Shown: positions 17,404 through 26,236, numbered from the stretch's first letter. The stretch: DNA of 64,000 nt from Arthrobacter sp. FB24 (GCF_000196235.1 NC_008541.1:2294001-2358000); one strand, 5' to 3'. Numbers and translations: made by a program. The notes: generated by a model from the sequence alone, not told the origin.

Positions 17404-18222
17404 CTAGATCCACTTTGGCGCTGCCGGTACCTCGGGCAGGTCAGCGTCCGACGCCGGTGGGGCGGCGTCTGCTGCTGTGGCGCCTGTTGCGGTGGTCGTT
17501 GTTGCCGCGGTGCTTGTCGCTGTCACGCCGTGGGTGCCGCGGCCGGTGGCCCATTGGGTGATGGCGGCGAGCGGGCCGTAGACCACTGTTGGTGTTTCGG
17601 CGTCGGTGTCGCCGAAGACCATCCCGTCGGGCTGGTCGGTGACTCTGATGAGCAGTCCGGTGTCGGTGCCTCGGGTGTGCCAGGCTGCGGTGATGTCCGC
17701 CAGTAGTCTGGCCAGGACCGGTGCGGGGATGTCGTTGAAGGTGGCGCCGTTGCCGAGGTCCACGGCGTGGACCCAGACTTCGCGGGTGCGCATCCAGACG
17801 GTTTCCTCGGCCGGGACGATCCTGCCCTGGGCTGTTTTGACTTTGTGGTGCCAGGCCTCTGCCGGGAGGTCCCGCCATTCGACGTTCAGGTGCACGGCGG
17901 AGTGGTCGAACAGGTGCCGCAGTGCGATCGGGGGCAGGGTGGCTCCGAAGTTGATTTCCTGGTCCCGCACCGACGTGGAGGCGTACATGGGTGTCTCCAC
18001 GCCGGTGGCTGCCCACTCGATGAGCCGCGCGATGGCCCGCGCGTTGTAGCCGATGTGGGCCGTGACGTGCCGGCGGGTCCAGCCCGGCAGGAGCGAGTCT
18101 CCGTCGAGGTCCGCGTCGGAGAGCTCGTTGAGCTTGCGGGCGAAGAACGCCGTGCCCCGCCGTGCCTGCAGCAGACCCTCAAGCAGTTGCGGGTCGGTGG
18201 TCTGGTCGTGGCGGGCAACCAT
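17404..18222 (-). CDS. Mycothiol-dependent maleylpyruvate isomerase
   Basis: The 272-residue protein has the DinB-like metal-binding domain of the mycothiol-dependent family. HVTAHIGYNARA (near residue 47) and REVWVHAVDL (near residue 141, E-x3-H) supply the expected zinc ligands. It converts maleylpyruvate to fumarylpyruvate in the gentisate pathway, as shown for the Corynebacterium glutamicum enzyme. A low-complexity Ala/Thr stretch (about residues 230-255) precedes the C-terminus and looks like a disordered tail. The ATG overlaps the fumarylpyruvate hydrolase stop (TGATG). It is the last gene of the gentisate operon. Confidence 0.9.
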   Translation of the reverse strand: MVARHDQTTDPQLLEGLLQARRGTAFFARKLNELSDADLDGDSLLPGWTRRHVTAHIGYNARAIARLIEWAATGVETPMYASTSVRDQEINFGATLPPIALRHLFDHSAVHLNVEWRDLPAEAWHHKVKTAQGRIVPAEETVWMRTREVWVHAVDLGNGATFNDIPAPVLARLLADITAAWHTRGTDTGLLIRVTDQPDGMVFGDTDAETPTVVYGPLAAITQWATGRGTHGVTATSTAATTTTATGATAADAAPPASDADLPEVPAAPKWI

Positions 18223-19058
18223 CAGGCTTCCTTGACCACGCGGTTGTTCAGCTGGCCCAGGCCCTCGATGGTGGTGACCAGGATCTGGCCTTCCTGCAGG
18301 TAGCGCTTGGGGTCCTGGGCGTGGCCCACTCCGCCCGGGGTGCCGGTGGCGATCACGTCGCCGGGGTTCAGCGTGATGATCGTGGAGATGTAGGAGACCA
18401 GGAATTCCGGGGTGAAGACCAGGTCCCCGGTGGGGGTGGACTGCTGGATCTCGCCGTCCACGGCCGAGGTCATCAGCGGGCCGGCGGTGAACTCGTCCCG
18501 GGTGACCAGGGCGGGGCCGAACGGGGTGGAGTTCTCCCAGGTCTTGCCCTGGAGCCACTGGATGGTGCGGAACTGGTAGTCGCGCACGGAAACATCGTTC
18601 AGCACCGAGTACCCGGCGATGTAATCCGTGGCGTCGGCTTCGCTGATCCGGCGGCCCTTCTTGCCGATCACCACGGCGAGTTCGGCTTCCCAGTCCACGG
18701 TGTCGGATTCCTGCGGCAGCGCCAGGTCATCGTTCGGGCCGATCAGGGATTCCTGGTACTTCGCGAACAGGGTGGGGTACTCCGGGATTTCCCGGCCCAT
18801 TTCCTTGATGTGGTTGCGGTAGTTATGGCCCACGCAGATGATCTTGCCCGGGAACGGCACCACCGGCGCGAGGTCCGCGCCCTCGAGCGGATGCGTCGCA
18901 CCGTTCGCTGCGGCGGCGATGGATTCCCACGCGGAGTCTTTCAGGAGTGCCCCGACGTCGGCGAAGCCGTCGATTTCGGTCAGGGTGGTCCCGTCCTGGC
19001 GGACAGCCTTCGTTACTGTTTTGTCTCCGACAGAGGTGCGGAGGGTGAGGAGTCTCAT
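18222..19058 (-). CDS. Fumarylpyruvate hydrolase (FAH family)
   Basis: The 278-residue protein belongs to the fumarylacetoacetate hydrolase family, with VGHNYRNHIKEMG near residue 77, DWEAELAVVIGKKGR near 121 and the C-terminal TGTPGGVGHA segment. These contain the conserved acidic metal ligands. In this operon it should cleave fumarylpyruvate to fumarate and pyruvate, the last step of gentisate breakdown. Its ATG overlaps the dioxygenase stop (ATGA). Confidence 0.9.
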   Translation of the reverse strand: MRLLTLRTSVGDKTVTKAVRQDGTTLTEIDGFADVGALLKDSAWESIAAAANGATHPLEGADLAPVVPFPGKIICVGHNYRNHIKEMGREIPEYPTLFAKYQESLIGPNDDLALPQESDTVDWEAELAVVIGKKGRRISEADATDYIAGYSVLNDVSVRDYQFRTIQWLQGKTWENSTPFGPALVTRDEFTAGPLMTSAVDGEIQQSTPTGDLVFTPEFLVSYISTIITLNPGDVIATGTPGGVGHAQDPKRYLQEGQILVTTIEGLGQLNNRVVKEA

Positions 19059-20188
19059 GCGTTCTTGCGTCCTTCGATGTAGGTGCGGTTGAAGTTCAGT
19101 CGTTCAAAAATGGGGGCGTCGCTGAACCGGAACAGATCAAACCCGCTCTCAGCCTGCAGGGACCATTCAGCCCAGGACGGGACAACGAAGAGGTCGCCCT
19201 TTTCCAGGGTCCGGGGTTCGCCGTTGAGAACAACGGCACCGGTCCCTTCGAAGACCTGCCAGACGCTGGAGCCGACCTCGCGGACGCCCTGGGTGGACGC
19301 GCCGGGCCGGAGGCGGTGGAATTCGGCCCGGATGGTGGGCATCACGTCCCCGCCGGTGGTGGGATTGGTGTAACGGACAGCGGCGTGGCCCTGGGACACG
19401 GTGGCCGGGTGGCCCTCGTCCTCGAGCAAAAGTTGCTCGGCCAGGGCACGGTCAGTGTATTCCCACCGGTACGCGGCGATGGGGGAGCTGGTGGTGTCAT
19501 CCAGGCCGGAGAGCGGGCGCAGGCCCGGGTGGGCCCAGAGCCGCTCGGAGCGGGAGATGTCCGGGGTGGCCTCGTCGGTGACCCGTTCGGTGCCGAACTC
19601 GAAGAACCCGGCGTCCGCGTAGTGCACGAACGGGATGTCCAGGCCGTCGATCCAGGCCATCGGCTCATCGGTGTCGTTGTGGTGGCCGTGGAAGTTCCAG
19701 CCCGGGGTCAGCAGGAAATCACCGCGGGACATCCGGACCGGGTCCCCGTTCACCACGGTCCACACGCCTTCACCTTCGACGACGAAGCGGAACGCGTTTT
19801 GGGAATGGCGGTGCTCGGGGGCTGTTTCGTGGCCGCCCAGGTACTGGATGGCTGCCCACAGAGTGGGCGTGGCATAGGCCGTGCCGCCCAAACCAGGGTT
19901 GGCGAGGGCAATGGCGCGGCGTTCCCCGCCGCGGCCCACCGGCACCAGGTCACCTGCGCGGGCGGCCAGCGGGTACAGGTCGCTCCACCGCCACACATGC
20001 GGCACCGCCTTCGGGGAGGGGACCATCGGCATCAGGTCACCGATCTCAGTCCACAACGGGATCAGGTTCTCCCGGTCAAAATCCCGGTACAGCTCCTCGA
20101 GCTGGGCAGCTTCTTCAGGCGTCGGCTCCGGAGCAGTGTGCCCCGCGGCCACTGATTCATGAGTCGTGTTCTCGGCGCTGATGGACAC
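19055..20188 (-). CDS. Gentisate 1,2-dioxygenase
   Basis: The 377-residue bicupin opens the ring of gentisate to maleylpyruvate using Fe(II). The N-terminal cupin has PEHRHSQNAFRFVVEGEG with His126 and His128, and FHGHH around residue 167 supplies the third ligand. The second cupin (about 270-350) has STQGVREVGSSVWQVFEG and lacks the full histidine set, as in the family. The start is GTG at 20188, five bases after GAGGAGG. It is the first gene of the operon and has a palindromic operator candidate upstream. Confidence 0.94.
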   Translation of the reverse strand: MSISAENTTHESVAAGHTAPEPTPEEAAQLEELYRDFDRENLIPLWTEIGDLMPMVPSPKAVPHVWRWSDLYPLAARAGDLVPVGRGGERRAIALANPGLGGTAYATPTLWAAIQYLGGHETAPEHRHSQNAFRFVVEGEGVWTVVNGDPVRMSRGDFLLTPGWNFHGHHNDTDEPMAWIDGLDIPFVHYADAGFFEFGTERVTDEATPDISRSERLWAHPGLRPLSGLDDTTSSPIAAYRWEYTDRALAEQLLLEDEGHPATVSQGHAAVRYTNPTTGGDVMPTIRAEFHRLRPGASTQGVREVGSSVWQVFEGTGAVVLNGEPRTLEKGDLFVVPSWAEWSLQAESGFDLFRFSDAPIFERLNFNRTYIEGRKNA

Positions 20189-20259
20189 GTGGGCCTCCTC
20201 GGTAGGTCAGAACAGTTCTTGGCGTAGCTCGACTCTACGGATGCCGACATGTGGCCCCC

Positions 20260-20265
20260 AGCATA
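20260..20265 (-). promoter_or_regulatory. Candidate -10 of the gentisate operon
   Basis: The minus strand reads TATGCT, directly next to and overlapping by one base the operator dyad at 20265-20281. This leaves a leader of about 65 nt before the GTG of the dioxygenase gene. No good -35 is seen, as expected for a regulated promoter. Confidence 0.4.
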
Positions 20266-20281
20266 TTCTGCTAGTCAGAAT
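20265..20281. promoter_or_regulatory. IclR operator candidate, gentisate operon
   Basis: ATTCTG-N5-CAGAAT, a perfect 6-bp dyad, lies between the IclR gene and the dioxygenase gene, in the promoter of the latter. The same core TTCTG-N5-CAGAA recurs at 21145-21159. Confidence 0.65.
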
Positions 20282-20318
20282 TCCTGGCCCGTTCCGGCGG
20301 GGCGCCCGGCCCCGGCGT

Positions 20319-21152
20319 TCAGTCCGGCTCGGCCGGATTGGCCGCGATGTCGATCTCCAGCTGCCGGCAGGTTTCCCGCAGGGCAGGCACCAGTCCGGCA
20401 TCGAACACCCTGCGGAAGCGGGTCGCGGGCGTGGCCACGCTGAGCGCGCCCACCACCTTCCCGTGCCTGTTGTGCAGGGCGATCCCGAGGGCGCTCACAC
20501 CTTCCTCAGTGCCTTCAAAATTGGCGGCGAAACCGTTGTTGCGGATCGACTCCAGCTCGCGCAGGAACGCCGGGTACTCCACGGCGGGGATGGTGTCCCC
20601 GCCGATCTCGGCATTATTGCTGCGGAAGAGCTGGTCAACCATGGGAGTCTCCAGTTCGGCGAGCATGGCTTTGCCCCCGGAGGTTTTGTTTGCGGGCATT
20701 ACCGTCCCCTGGCGGTCACCGACGCGCAAAACATTATTTCCCTCCACGGTGGCCAGGAAACGCACTTTCGTACCCACCCGGACCATGAGGTTGACGGTCT
20801 CGTTCAGCTGCGCGGAGAGCAGCTCCATATGAGGCTGGGCGAGCGAGCGGAGCAGCCTGGTCCAGCTCAGCCCTGCCGGCCCGACGCCCATTGCCGGGCC
20901 GGGCACGTAGCGCCGGGTCTCATCCTGGACGGCGAACCCCCGGTAGACCAGCATCGCCAGCAGGCGGTGGGCAGTGGACGGGGCCACGCCCAGCTCCTCG
21001 GCGGCGTCCTTGAGGCGCAGCGCGCCGCCGTCACGAAGCAGCTGCAGGAGCTGCAGCGCATTGTCCACGGCCTCAATGGAGTAGGTTGGCCGCTTCTGTA
21101 CGGGCTTCGGGGCTGACTTGGACGCCGGATTGGCGTTGGGCTGTTTCTGCAC
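20319..21152 (-). CDS. IclR-family regulator of the gentisate cluster
   Basis: The 277-residue protein has an N-terminal winged helix (about residues 24-80: YSIEAVDNALQLLQLL ... LGVAPSTAHRLLAML) and a C-terminal IclR effector domain (VNLMVRVGTKVRFLATVEG ... TSGGKAML ... GVSALGIALHNRHG). I choose the GTG at 21152 because a minus-strand TACAAT ends 6 nt before it, giving a leaderless transcript; an ATG 12 codons upstream (21188) has no ribosome binding site. It lies between the two divergently arranged halves of the pathway and probably senses gentisate or 3-hydroxybenzoate. Confidence 0.9.
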   Translation of the reverse strand: MQKQPNANPASKSAPKPVQKRPTYSIEAVDNALQLLQLLRDGGALRLKDAAEELGVAPSTAHRLLAMLVYRGFAVQDETRRYVPGPAMGVGPAGLSWTRLLRSLAQPHMELLSAQLNETVNLMVRVGTKVRFLATVEGNNVLRVGDRQGTVMPANKTSGGKAMLAELETPMVDQLFRSNNAEIGGDTIPAVEYPAFLRELESIRNNGFAANFEGTEEGVSALGIALHNRHGKVVGALSVATPATRFRRVFDAGLVPALRETCRQLEIDIAANPAEPD

Positions 21153-21159
21153 ATCAGAA
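21145..21159. promoter_or_regulatory. IclR operator candidate over its own transcription start
   Basis: TTCTG-N5-CAGAA covers the GTG start of the IclR gene and the last base of its -10 element. It lies 42-56 bp before the transporter ATG. Bound protein would block its own start site and could control the divergent transporter promoter. Confidence 0.65.
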
Positions 21160-21164
21160 TTGTA
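21159..21164 (-). promoter_or_regulatory. -10 element of the IclR gene (leaderless)
   Basis: The minus strand reads TACAAT six bases before the GTG, with ATGACT 18 bp further upstream as a possible -35. Confidence 0.6.
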
Positions 21165-21200
21165 TTGTCGTTCGCCACGCGCAGTCATGACAGTAGTGGC

Positions 21201-22565
21201 ATGACTCACACAACATCCGCTGCAGCGCCGCACCGGTCCTCCCCCGGGGACGCCGCCCCCACTTCCGCTGATGGGCCTGCATCGCGGTTCTCCAAAGCGT
21301 CGGCCGCGGCCGTCCTCGTTTGCTGGCTTTTGGTGGTCTTCGATGGCTACGACCTGATCGTCTACGGCACTGTCCAGTCTTCGCTGATCTCCGAGACCGG
21401 CTGGGGCCTGAACAAGGCCACCGCCGGAACCATCGGTTCCATGGCCTTCCTCGGCATGATGATCGGCGCGATCTTCGCCGGCCGGATGGCCGACTCGTGG
21501 GGTCGCCGCCGCACCATCCTGGGTTGCGCCGTCGTGTTCTCGATCTTCACCGCCCTCTGTGCCTTCGCTCCCAGCGCTGCCGTCTTTGGCGGCCTGCGGC
21601 TCCTCGCCGGCATCGGGCTCGGCGGGCTGGTGCCCTCGGCGAACGCCCTTGTTGCCGAACTTGTCCCCACCAAGTGGCGGTCCACCATCGCCACCCTGAT
21701 GATGTCCGGTGTTCCGATCGGCGGATCCATCGCCGCCCTCGTCGGCATCCAGCTGATTCCCGCCTTCGGCTGGCAGGCCATGTTCCTGGTGGCCGTGCTG
21801 GCCCTGGTGATCGTGGTGCCCCTGGGAGTGAAATACCTCCCGGAGACGCTTGCCCCGGTCCGGGCCACAGGCAGTGCAACAGAGAAGGCTGCCCGTACGG
21901 CAGCCGGCAACGCCAGTGCGGTCAAGGAACCGTCCGGCTTCTCGTCCCTGCTCCGTGCCCCGTACCTTGGTGTCAGCATGCTGTTCGCCCTGGCGACGAT
22001 CGCCACCCTGTTCGCTTGGTACGGACTGGGAACCTGGTTGCCCAACCTGATGCAGTTGGCGGGCTACAACCTGGGTTCCGCCCTGACCTTCGCGCTGGCC
22101 CTCAACCTGGGTGCGGTGGCCGGTTCGGTCATCACGGCCTGGGCCGGAACCCGCTTCGGTCCGGTGCCGACTGCGATCGCCGCTGCCGCCGTCGCCGCCG
22201 TTGCGCTGGTGGTCCTCGTCACGGGGCCGTCTGTCACCGTCGTCTACCTCATGCTGGTCCTCGCCGGCGTCGGCACCCACGGCACGCAGTGCCTGATCAT
22301 TGCCGCCGTCGCGAGCCACTATCCCGGACACCTGCGGGGCACCGCGCTGGGCTGGGCGCTCGGGACGGGCCGCATCGGTGCCGTCGTCGCGCCGCAGGTG
22401 GGCGGACTCCTGCTGGCAGCCGGACTGGGCGTCAACTCCAATTTCCTCGCCTTCGCCGGTGCAGCCGCCATCGCAGCGGTCCTGCTGGCCGCCGTCGGCC
22501 TCAAACTCAAGTCGAAACTCTCAATTTCACCCTCACACTCATCAACAGGAGCAATCAATGTCTGA
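21201..22565 (+). CDS. MFS aromatic acid:H+ symporter, probable 3-hydroxybenzoate/gentisate transporter
   Basis: The 454-residue major facilitator protein has about 12 membrane spans. It shows the aromatic acid:H+ symporter signature DGYDLIVYG in the first span and GRMADSWGRRR in the loop between spans 2 and 3. It should import the aromatic substrate. The ATG at 21201 gives the usual short hydrophilic N-terminus; upstream in-frame codons reach the IclR operator and are unlikely to be translated. Its stop overlaps the hydroxylase start by 8 bp, so import and first step are coupled. Confidence 0.88.
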   Translation: MTHTTSAAAPHRSSPGDAAPTSADGPASRFSKASAAAVLVCWLLVVFDGYDLIVYGTVQSSLISETGWGLNKATAGTIGSMAFLGMMIGAIFAGRMADSWGRRRTILGCAVVFSIFTALCAFAPSAAVFGGLRLLAGIGLGGLVPSANALVAELVPTKWRSTIATLMMSGVPIGGSIAALVGIQLIPAFGWQAMFLVAVLALVIVVPLGVKYLPETLAPVRATGSATEKAARTAAGNASAVKEPSGFSSLLRAPYLGVSMLFALATIATLFAWYGLGTWLPNLMQLAGYNLGSALTFALALNLGAVAGSVITAWAGTRFGPVPTAIAAAAVAAVALVVLVTGPSVTVVYLMLVLAGVGTHGTQCLIIAAVASHYPGHLRGTALGWALGTGRIGAVVAPQVGGLLLAAGLGVNSNFLAFAGAAAIAAVLLAAVGLKLKSKLSISPSHSSTGAINV

Positions 22566-23808
22566 GCACGCCACGTCCACCGATGTCCTCGTCATCGGAG
22601 GGGGTATGGCCGGACTCGCCGGAGCCCTCGCGCTACGCGAAAACGGTGCCGACGTCACCCTCGTGGAACGGGCACCGGAGTTCGGCGAGGTGGGCGCCGG
22701 GCTGCAGATGGCCCCCAACGCCTCCCGCGTCCTCCGGAGCTGGGGCCTGCTGGAGAAAGCGCTCGAAATCGGTGTCCAGCCCAAGCACCTGGTCTTCCGC
22801 GACGCCGTCACCGGAGAAGAGCTCACCCGCCAGACGCTCGGCACCGAATTCGAGGAACGCTACGGTGCGCCGTATGTCGTGATCCACCGCAGCGACCTCC
22901 ACCGGGTCCTCCTCGAGGGCTGTGAAGCAGCCGGGGTCAAGCTCGTCAACGACGTCATGGTGGAGAGCGTTGAGACTGTGAACGGCCGCGGCGTGGCCCA
23001 CACCGCCGGAGGCGTTGACTACGAGGCCGACGTCGTTATCGGCGCCGACGGTCTCCGGTCCACCCTCCGTCCGCTCGTGGCAAACGACGAACCCGTCTCC
23101 TCGGCGTACGTCGCCTACCGCGGCACGGTGCCGATCACCGAGAACACACCCAAGGCCGACCTTGAAGACGTCATCGTCTACCTCGGACCGGACTGCCACC
23201 TGGTGCAGTACCCGTTGCGCAAGGGCGAACTGCTGAACACCGTGGCCGTCTTCAAGTCGCCGTCCTTCGAAGCCGGCGTCGAACAGTACGGGGGAGTGGA
23301 CGAGCTCGAGGCAGCCTACAAGGACTGCGTCCCGGCGGTTCAGGAAGCGCTGAAGAACCTGGCCACCGGCATCCGCTGGCCCATGTACGACCGTGACCCG
23401 ATCGAGAACTGGGTTGCCGGCCGCATGGTGCTGATGGGCGACGCCGCGCACCCGATGCTGCAGTACCTGGCGCAGGGCGCTTGCCAGGCCCTCGAGGACG
23501 CAGCCGTGCTGCAGGACGTCAGCGCCGGCACCGTCTTCACCGCGGACGGCGTCAACCCCGAAGCCTGGGACGGCGCCATCAAGGAGTTCAACGCAATCCG
23601 CGCCGGCCGCACCGCCCGGGTCCAGCGCACCGCCCGCGTCTGGGGCGAATCCTGGCATGTCTCCGGACTGGCCCGGACCCTGCGCAACCTGCTCTTTAAG
23701 AGCCGGAAGGACAACGACTTCCAGTACAACGACTGGCTGTACGGCCAGGCCGGCGACGGAGTTCCTGCCGCCGTCCGTAAGGAGACCGCGGTGAAAGTCC
23801 CCGCCTGA
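22558..23808 (+). CDS. 3-hydroxybenzoate 6-hydroxylase (FAD monooxygenase)
   Basis: The 416-residue group A flavoprotein hydroxylase has the dinucleotide motif VIGGGMAGL at residues 10-18, the DG motif GADGLRS near residue 162 and GDAAHPMLQYLAQGACQALEDA near 294. Salicylate 1-hydroxylase is the close relative; position beside the transporter and opposite gentisate dioxygenase argues for 3-hydroxybenzoate to gentisate with NADH and O2. The ATG at 22558 follows CAGGAGC. A strong terminator follows. Confidence 0.88.
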   Translation: MSEHATSTDVLVIGGGMAGLAGALALRENGADVTLVERAPEFGEVGAGLQMAPNASRVLRSWGLLEKALEIGVQPKHLVFRDAVTGEELTRQTLGTEFEERYGAPYVVIHRSDLHRVLLEGCEAAGVKLVNDVMVESVETVNGRGVAHTAGGVDYEADVVIGADGLRSTLRPLVANDEPVSSAYVAYRGTVPITENTPKADLEDVIVYLGPDCHLVQYPLRKGELLNTVAVFKSPSFEAGVEQYGGVDELEAAYKDCVPAVQEALKNLATGIRWPMYDRDPIENWVAGRMVLMGDAAHPMLQYLAQGACQALEDAAVLQDVSAGTVFTADGVNPEAWDGAIKEFNAIRAGRTARVQRTARVWGESWHVSGLARTLRNLLFKSRKDNDFQYNDWLYGQAGDGVPAAVRKETAVKVPA

Positions 23809-23839
23809 TCCACCGGTCCAGGCTTAGCTCTGCACCCTG

Positions 23840-23876
23840 AAAAGTGCCGGACACGTCTTCCGTGTCCGGCACTTTT
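23840..23876 (+). terminator. Intrinsic terminator after the hydroxylase gene
   Basis: A perfect 16-bp stem (AAAAGTGCCGGACACG and its complement) with a five-base loop (TCTTC) ends in TTTT. Confidence 0.92.
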
Positions 23877-23955
23877 CGTTAGGCACGGTGTGTTGCCGGC
23901 CCTCCGGCCCCTCGGTAACGTTTTGGGTGGAGCTCCCGGAGGAAAGGACGCCGCC

Positions 23956-24450
23956 GTGAGGAATGTCTCCCTCTATTTGGACGTGGACGGCGTGATTTGC
24001 CCGTTCGGCGCCTCGGGCACCACGGACTGGGGGAGCCGCTGGCGGACGTCCGATGCCGGCCTCCTCGAAGTGACCTACGCCGGTGAACTCGTGGAGTCCC
24101 TCAACACGCTGTCCATGACACCTGGCCTTCGCTGCGTCTGGCTCACCAGCTGGGAGGAGATGGCACCGGAATACCTGTGCCCCGCCATCGGCCTGGCCGG
24201 GCGGGAATGGCCCGTTCTTGCCAGTGACGGGCCGGGCGGAGGCGACGGCTGGTGGAAACTGCAGGCCCTGCAACGGGACCTCGAGGCATGCGCTCCGGAC
24301 CGGGCCGTGTGGATCGACGACCAACTCGATTACGAAGCCGAGGCCCGCGCATGGGCGTCCGTCCTCCGCGGGCGCCTGCTGCTGATTTCACCGCATCCGA
24401 GGCGGGGCTTGTCCCCGGTTGAACTGGACGCAGTCCGTGCTTTCCTTTGA
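23956..24450 (+). CDS. HAD-like protein of unknown function
   Basis: The 164-residue protein begins VRNVSLYLDVDGVI, where LDVDG is the HAD nucleophile motif, and has VWIDDQ near residue 118 as the acidic motif IV. It resembles the HAD domain of the RNA-repair-associated small family seen in actinobacteria. Substrate is unknown. The GTG at 23956 follows GGAGGAAAGG at a somewhat long spacing; the reading frame continues upstream without family resemblance. Confidence 0.7.
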   Translation: MRNVSLYLDVDGVICPFGASGTTDWGSRWRTSDAGLLEVTYAGELVESLNTLSMTPGLRCVWLTSWEEMAPEYLCPAIGLAGREWPVLASDGPGGGDGWWKLQALQRDLEACAPDRAVWIDDQLDYEAEARAWASVLRGRLLLISPHPRRGLSPVELDAVRAFL

Positions 24451-24560
24451 CCGCCCGGTGTTTTGTCCTCAGGGCGTTGACGCGTACGATCGTTAGGGTT
24501 TCAAGCCCCTTCCGAACAACACCGCACTAACTGCCGGCAAATGCCGCGGTAACTTGCGTG

Positions 24561-24596
24561 CGGTCAGGGGCAATGGGGAAGTGGAACTGCTGACCG
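24561..24596. promoter_or_regulatory. Inverted repeat upstream of pitA
   Basis: CGGTCAG, 22 bases, CTGACCG, ending 24 bp before the pitA start. It could be a leader hairpin or an operator. I see no clear Pho box. Confidence 0.3.
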
Positions 24597-24620
24597 TCGA
24601 CTCTGCAGATTGGGCAACAG

Positions 24621-25829
24621 GTGGAAATCACCTTTATGGTGGCGCTGGTTATAGCGCTGGCACTTTTTTTCGACTTCACCAACGGATTTCATGACACCGC
24701 CAACGCGATGGCTACACCCATTGCCACCGGTGCCATCAAACCGAAGACGGCAGTTGCCCTGGCAGCGGTCCTGAACCTGGTCGGAGCGTTCCTCTCCACG
24801 GAAGTGGCCAAGACGGTGTCCGGCGGCATCATCAAAGAGGGTTCAGACGGCATCCAGATCACCCCGGACATCATCTTCGCCGGCCTCATGGGCGCCATTC
24901 TCTGGAACATGATCACGTGGTTGAAAGGCCTGCCGTCGAGTTCGTCGCACGCCCTCTTCGGCGGCCTGATCGGCGCCGCCATCGCCGGCATCGGCATCCA
25001 TTCGGTGAACTTCGAATCCCTCATGCAGAAGGTCATCCTTCCCGCCATCTTCGCCCCGGTCATCGCCGGCGCAGTGGCCTACGTCTGCACCCGCCTGGCC
25101 TACGCGCTGACATCCCGGCACGATCCGGAGACCGGCAGCAAGCTCACGCAGAAGCGCGGCGGTTTCCGGACCGGCCAGATCTTCACGTCCAGCCTGGTGG
25201 CCCTGGCACACGGAACCAACGATGCGCAGAAGACCATGGGCATCATCACCTTGGTGCTGATCTCCGCCGGAACGCAGGCGCCGGGATCCGGACCGCAGTT
25301 CTGGGTCATTGCAGCCTGTGCGTTCGCCATTGCCATCGGCACCTACGCCGGCGGCTGGCGGATCATCCGCACCATGGGCTCGGGCCTTACCGACGTCAAG
25401 CCCGCCCAGGGCTTTGCAGCGGAAGCCAGCACGGCCTCAGCCATCCTTGCTTCTTCCCACCTTGGCTTTGCCCTGTCCACCACGCAGGTGGCCTCCGGCT
25501 CCGTGATCGGTTCCGGGCTGGGCCGCAAGGGCACCTCGGTGCGCTGGGGCACTGCCGGCCGCATCGCCGTCGGCTGGCTTTTCACCCTACCGGCCGCCGG
25601 GATCGTGGGCGCCTTGACGGCCCTGCTCGTGATGACCGGACCGGTGGGTGTCGTCATTGCCGCCGTTGCCGGGACCGGCGCCGTGCTGTTCATGTTCGTC
25701 CAGTCCCGCAAGTCCCATGTGGGCCACCACAATGCCGTGGAGGTCGAGGAAGCAGGGCAGGCTGTCCGGTTCCGTAAAAAGAAGGCAATGGCCGCCAGCC
25801 GCGCCAACAAGTTTAAGGATGGCAACTAA
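24621..25829 (+). CDS. pitA: Inorganic phosphate transporter, PiT family
   Basis: The 402-residue membrane protein carries both halves of the PiT signature, GFHDTANAMA near residue 22 and ALAHGTNDAQK near residue 193. Around ten hydrophobic segments are present and the C-terminus is basic (RFRKKKAMAASRANKFKDG). It is a low-affinity, H+-coupled transporter of (metal) phosphate. The start is GTG at 24621 without a clear ribosome binding site; an ATG at 24636 is the alternative. The stop is directly followed by the ATG of a small membrane protein. Confidence 0.92.
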   Translation: MEITFMVALVIALALFFDFTNGFHDTANAMATPIATGAIKPKTAVALAAVLNLVGAFLSTEVAKTVSGGIIKEGSDGIQITPDIIFAGLMGAILWNMITWLKGLPSSSSHALFGGLIGAAIAGIGIHSVNFESLMQKVILPAIFAPVIAGAVAYVCTRLAYALTSRHDPETGSKLTQKRGGFRTGQIFTSSLVALAHGTNDAQKTMGIITLVLISAGTQAPGSGPQFWVIAACAFAIAIGTYAGGWRIIRTMGSGLTDVKPAQGFAAEASTASAILASSHLGFALSTTQVASGSVIGSGLGRKGTSVRWGTAGRIAVGWLFTLPAAGIVGALTALLVMTGPVGVVIAAVAGTGAVLFMFVQSRKSHVGHHNAVEVEEAGQAVRFRKKKAMAASRANKFKDGN

Positions 25830-26051
25830 ATGAAGTGGTTGGAATTGGTGCAGGTGGCCGGTGCCACGCTCCTTGCCGCCGTGACGGTAGTGGTCCTTTA
25901 CTCCATCGGCGTTCGTTTCACGGCCATCGCCGGTGATCCCGAGCAGGCCACGCCCCGGTGGATGAAATCGCTCGCCTACGCCTGCTTCGGGCTGTGCGGC
26001 CTGGCGGTGCTGTTCGGCTTGTACCTGATCATTCCGTACTTCAGCAAGTAG
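25830..26051 (+). CDS. Small two-span membrane protein paired with pitA
   Basis: The 73-residue protein has two hydrophobic segments (about residues 4-30 and 46-69) around a short charged loop (GDPEQATPRWMKS). Its ATG abuts the pitA stop codon (TAAATG), so it is surely co-translated. I recognise no named family; a role as an accessory subunit of the phosphate transporter is inferred from position only. Confidence 0.75.
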   Translation: MKWLELVQVAGATLLAAVTVVVLYSIGVRFTAIAGDPEQATPRWMKSLAYACFGLCGLAVLFGLYLIIPYFSK

Positions 26052-26197
26052 TAGCTTCAGGCAGTTACCTGTGGAGCGCACGGGACTGCTCTGGCGGATA
26101 TGACCCAACGGGGGAATAGTTAACACTGTTTCAGCGTGTTTGGTCCGGCTCCGCAGCCGGCCGATGCCGGGAGCCATCCCGAAGGGTTTATCCAGGC

Positions 26198-26218
26198 CGG
26201 TTCCCCTGCCGGGAACCG
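26198..26218. promoter_or_regulatory. Short palindrome before the lipoprotein gene
   Basis: CGGTTCCC, five bases, GGGAACCG, ending 18 bp upstream of the ATG at 26237. It could be an operator or a leader hairpin. The rest of 26052-26236 shows nothing I can name. Confidence 0.35.
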
Positions 26219-26236
26219 CAAGCAGGCGGGTCTGTC

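Noticed and set aside
21153..22331. N-terminal extension of the IclR protein
   Set aside because: It is antisense to the transporter gene and rich in Gly, Asp and Arg; the promoter element at 21159-21164 and IclR homology support the GTG at 21152.
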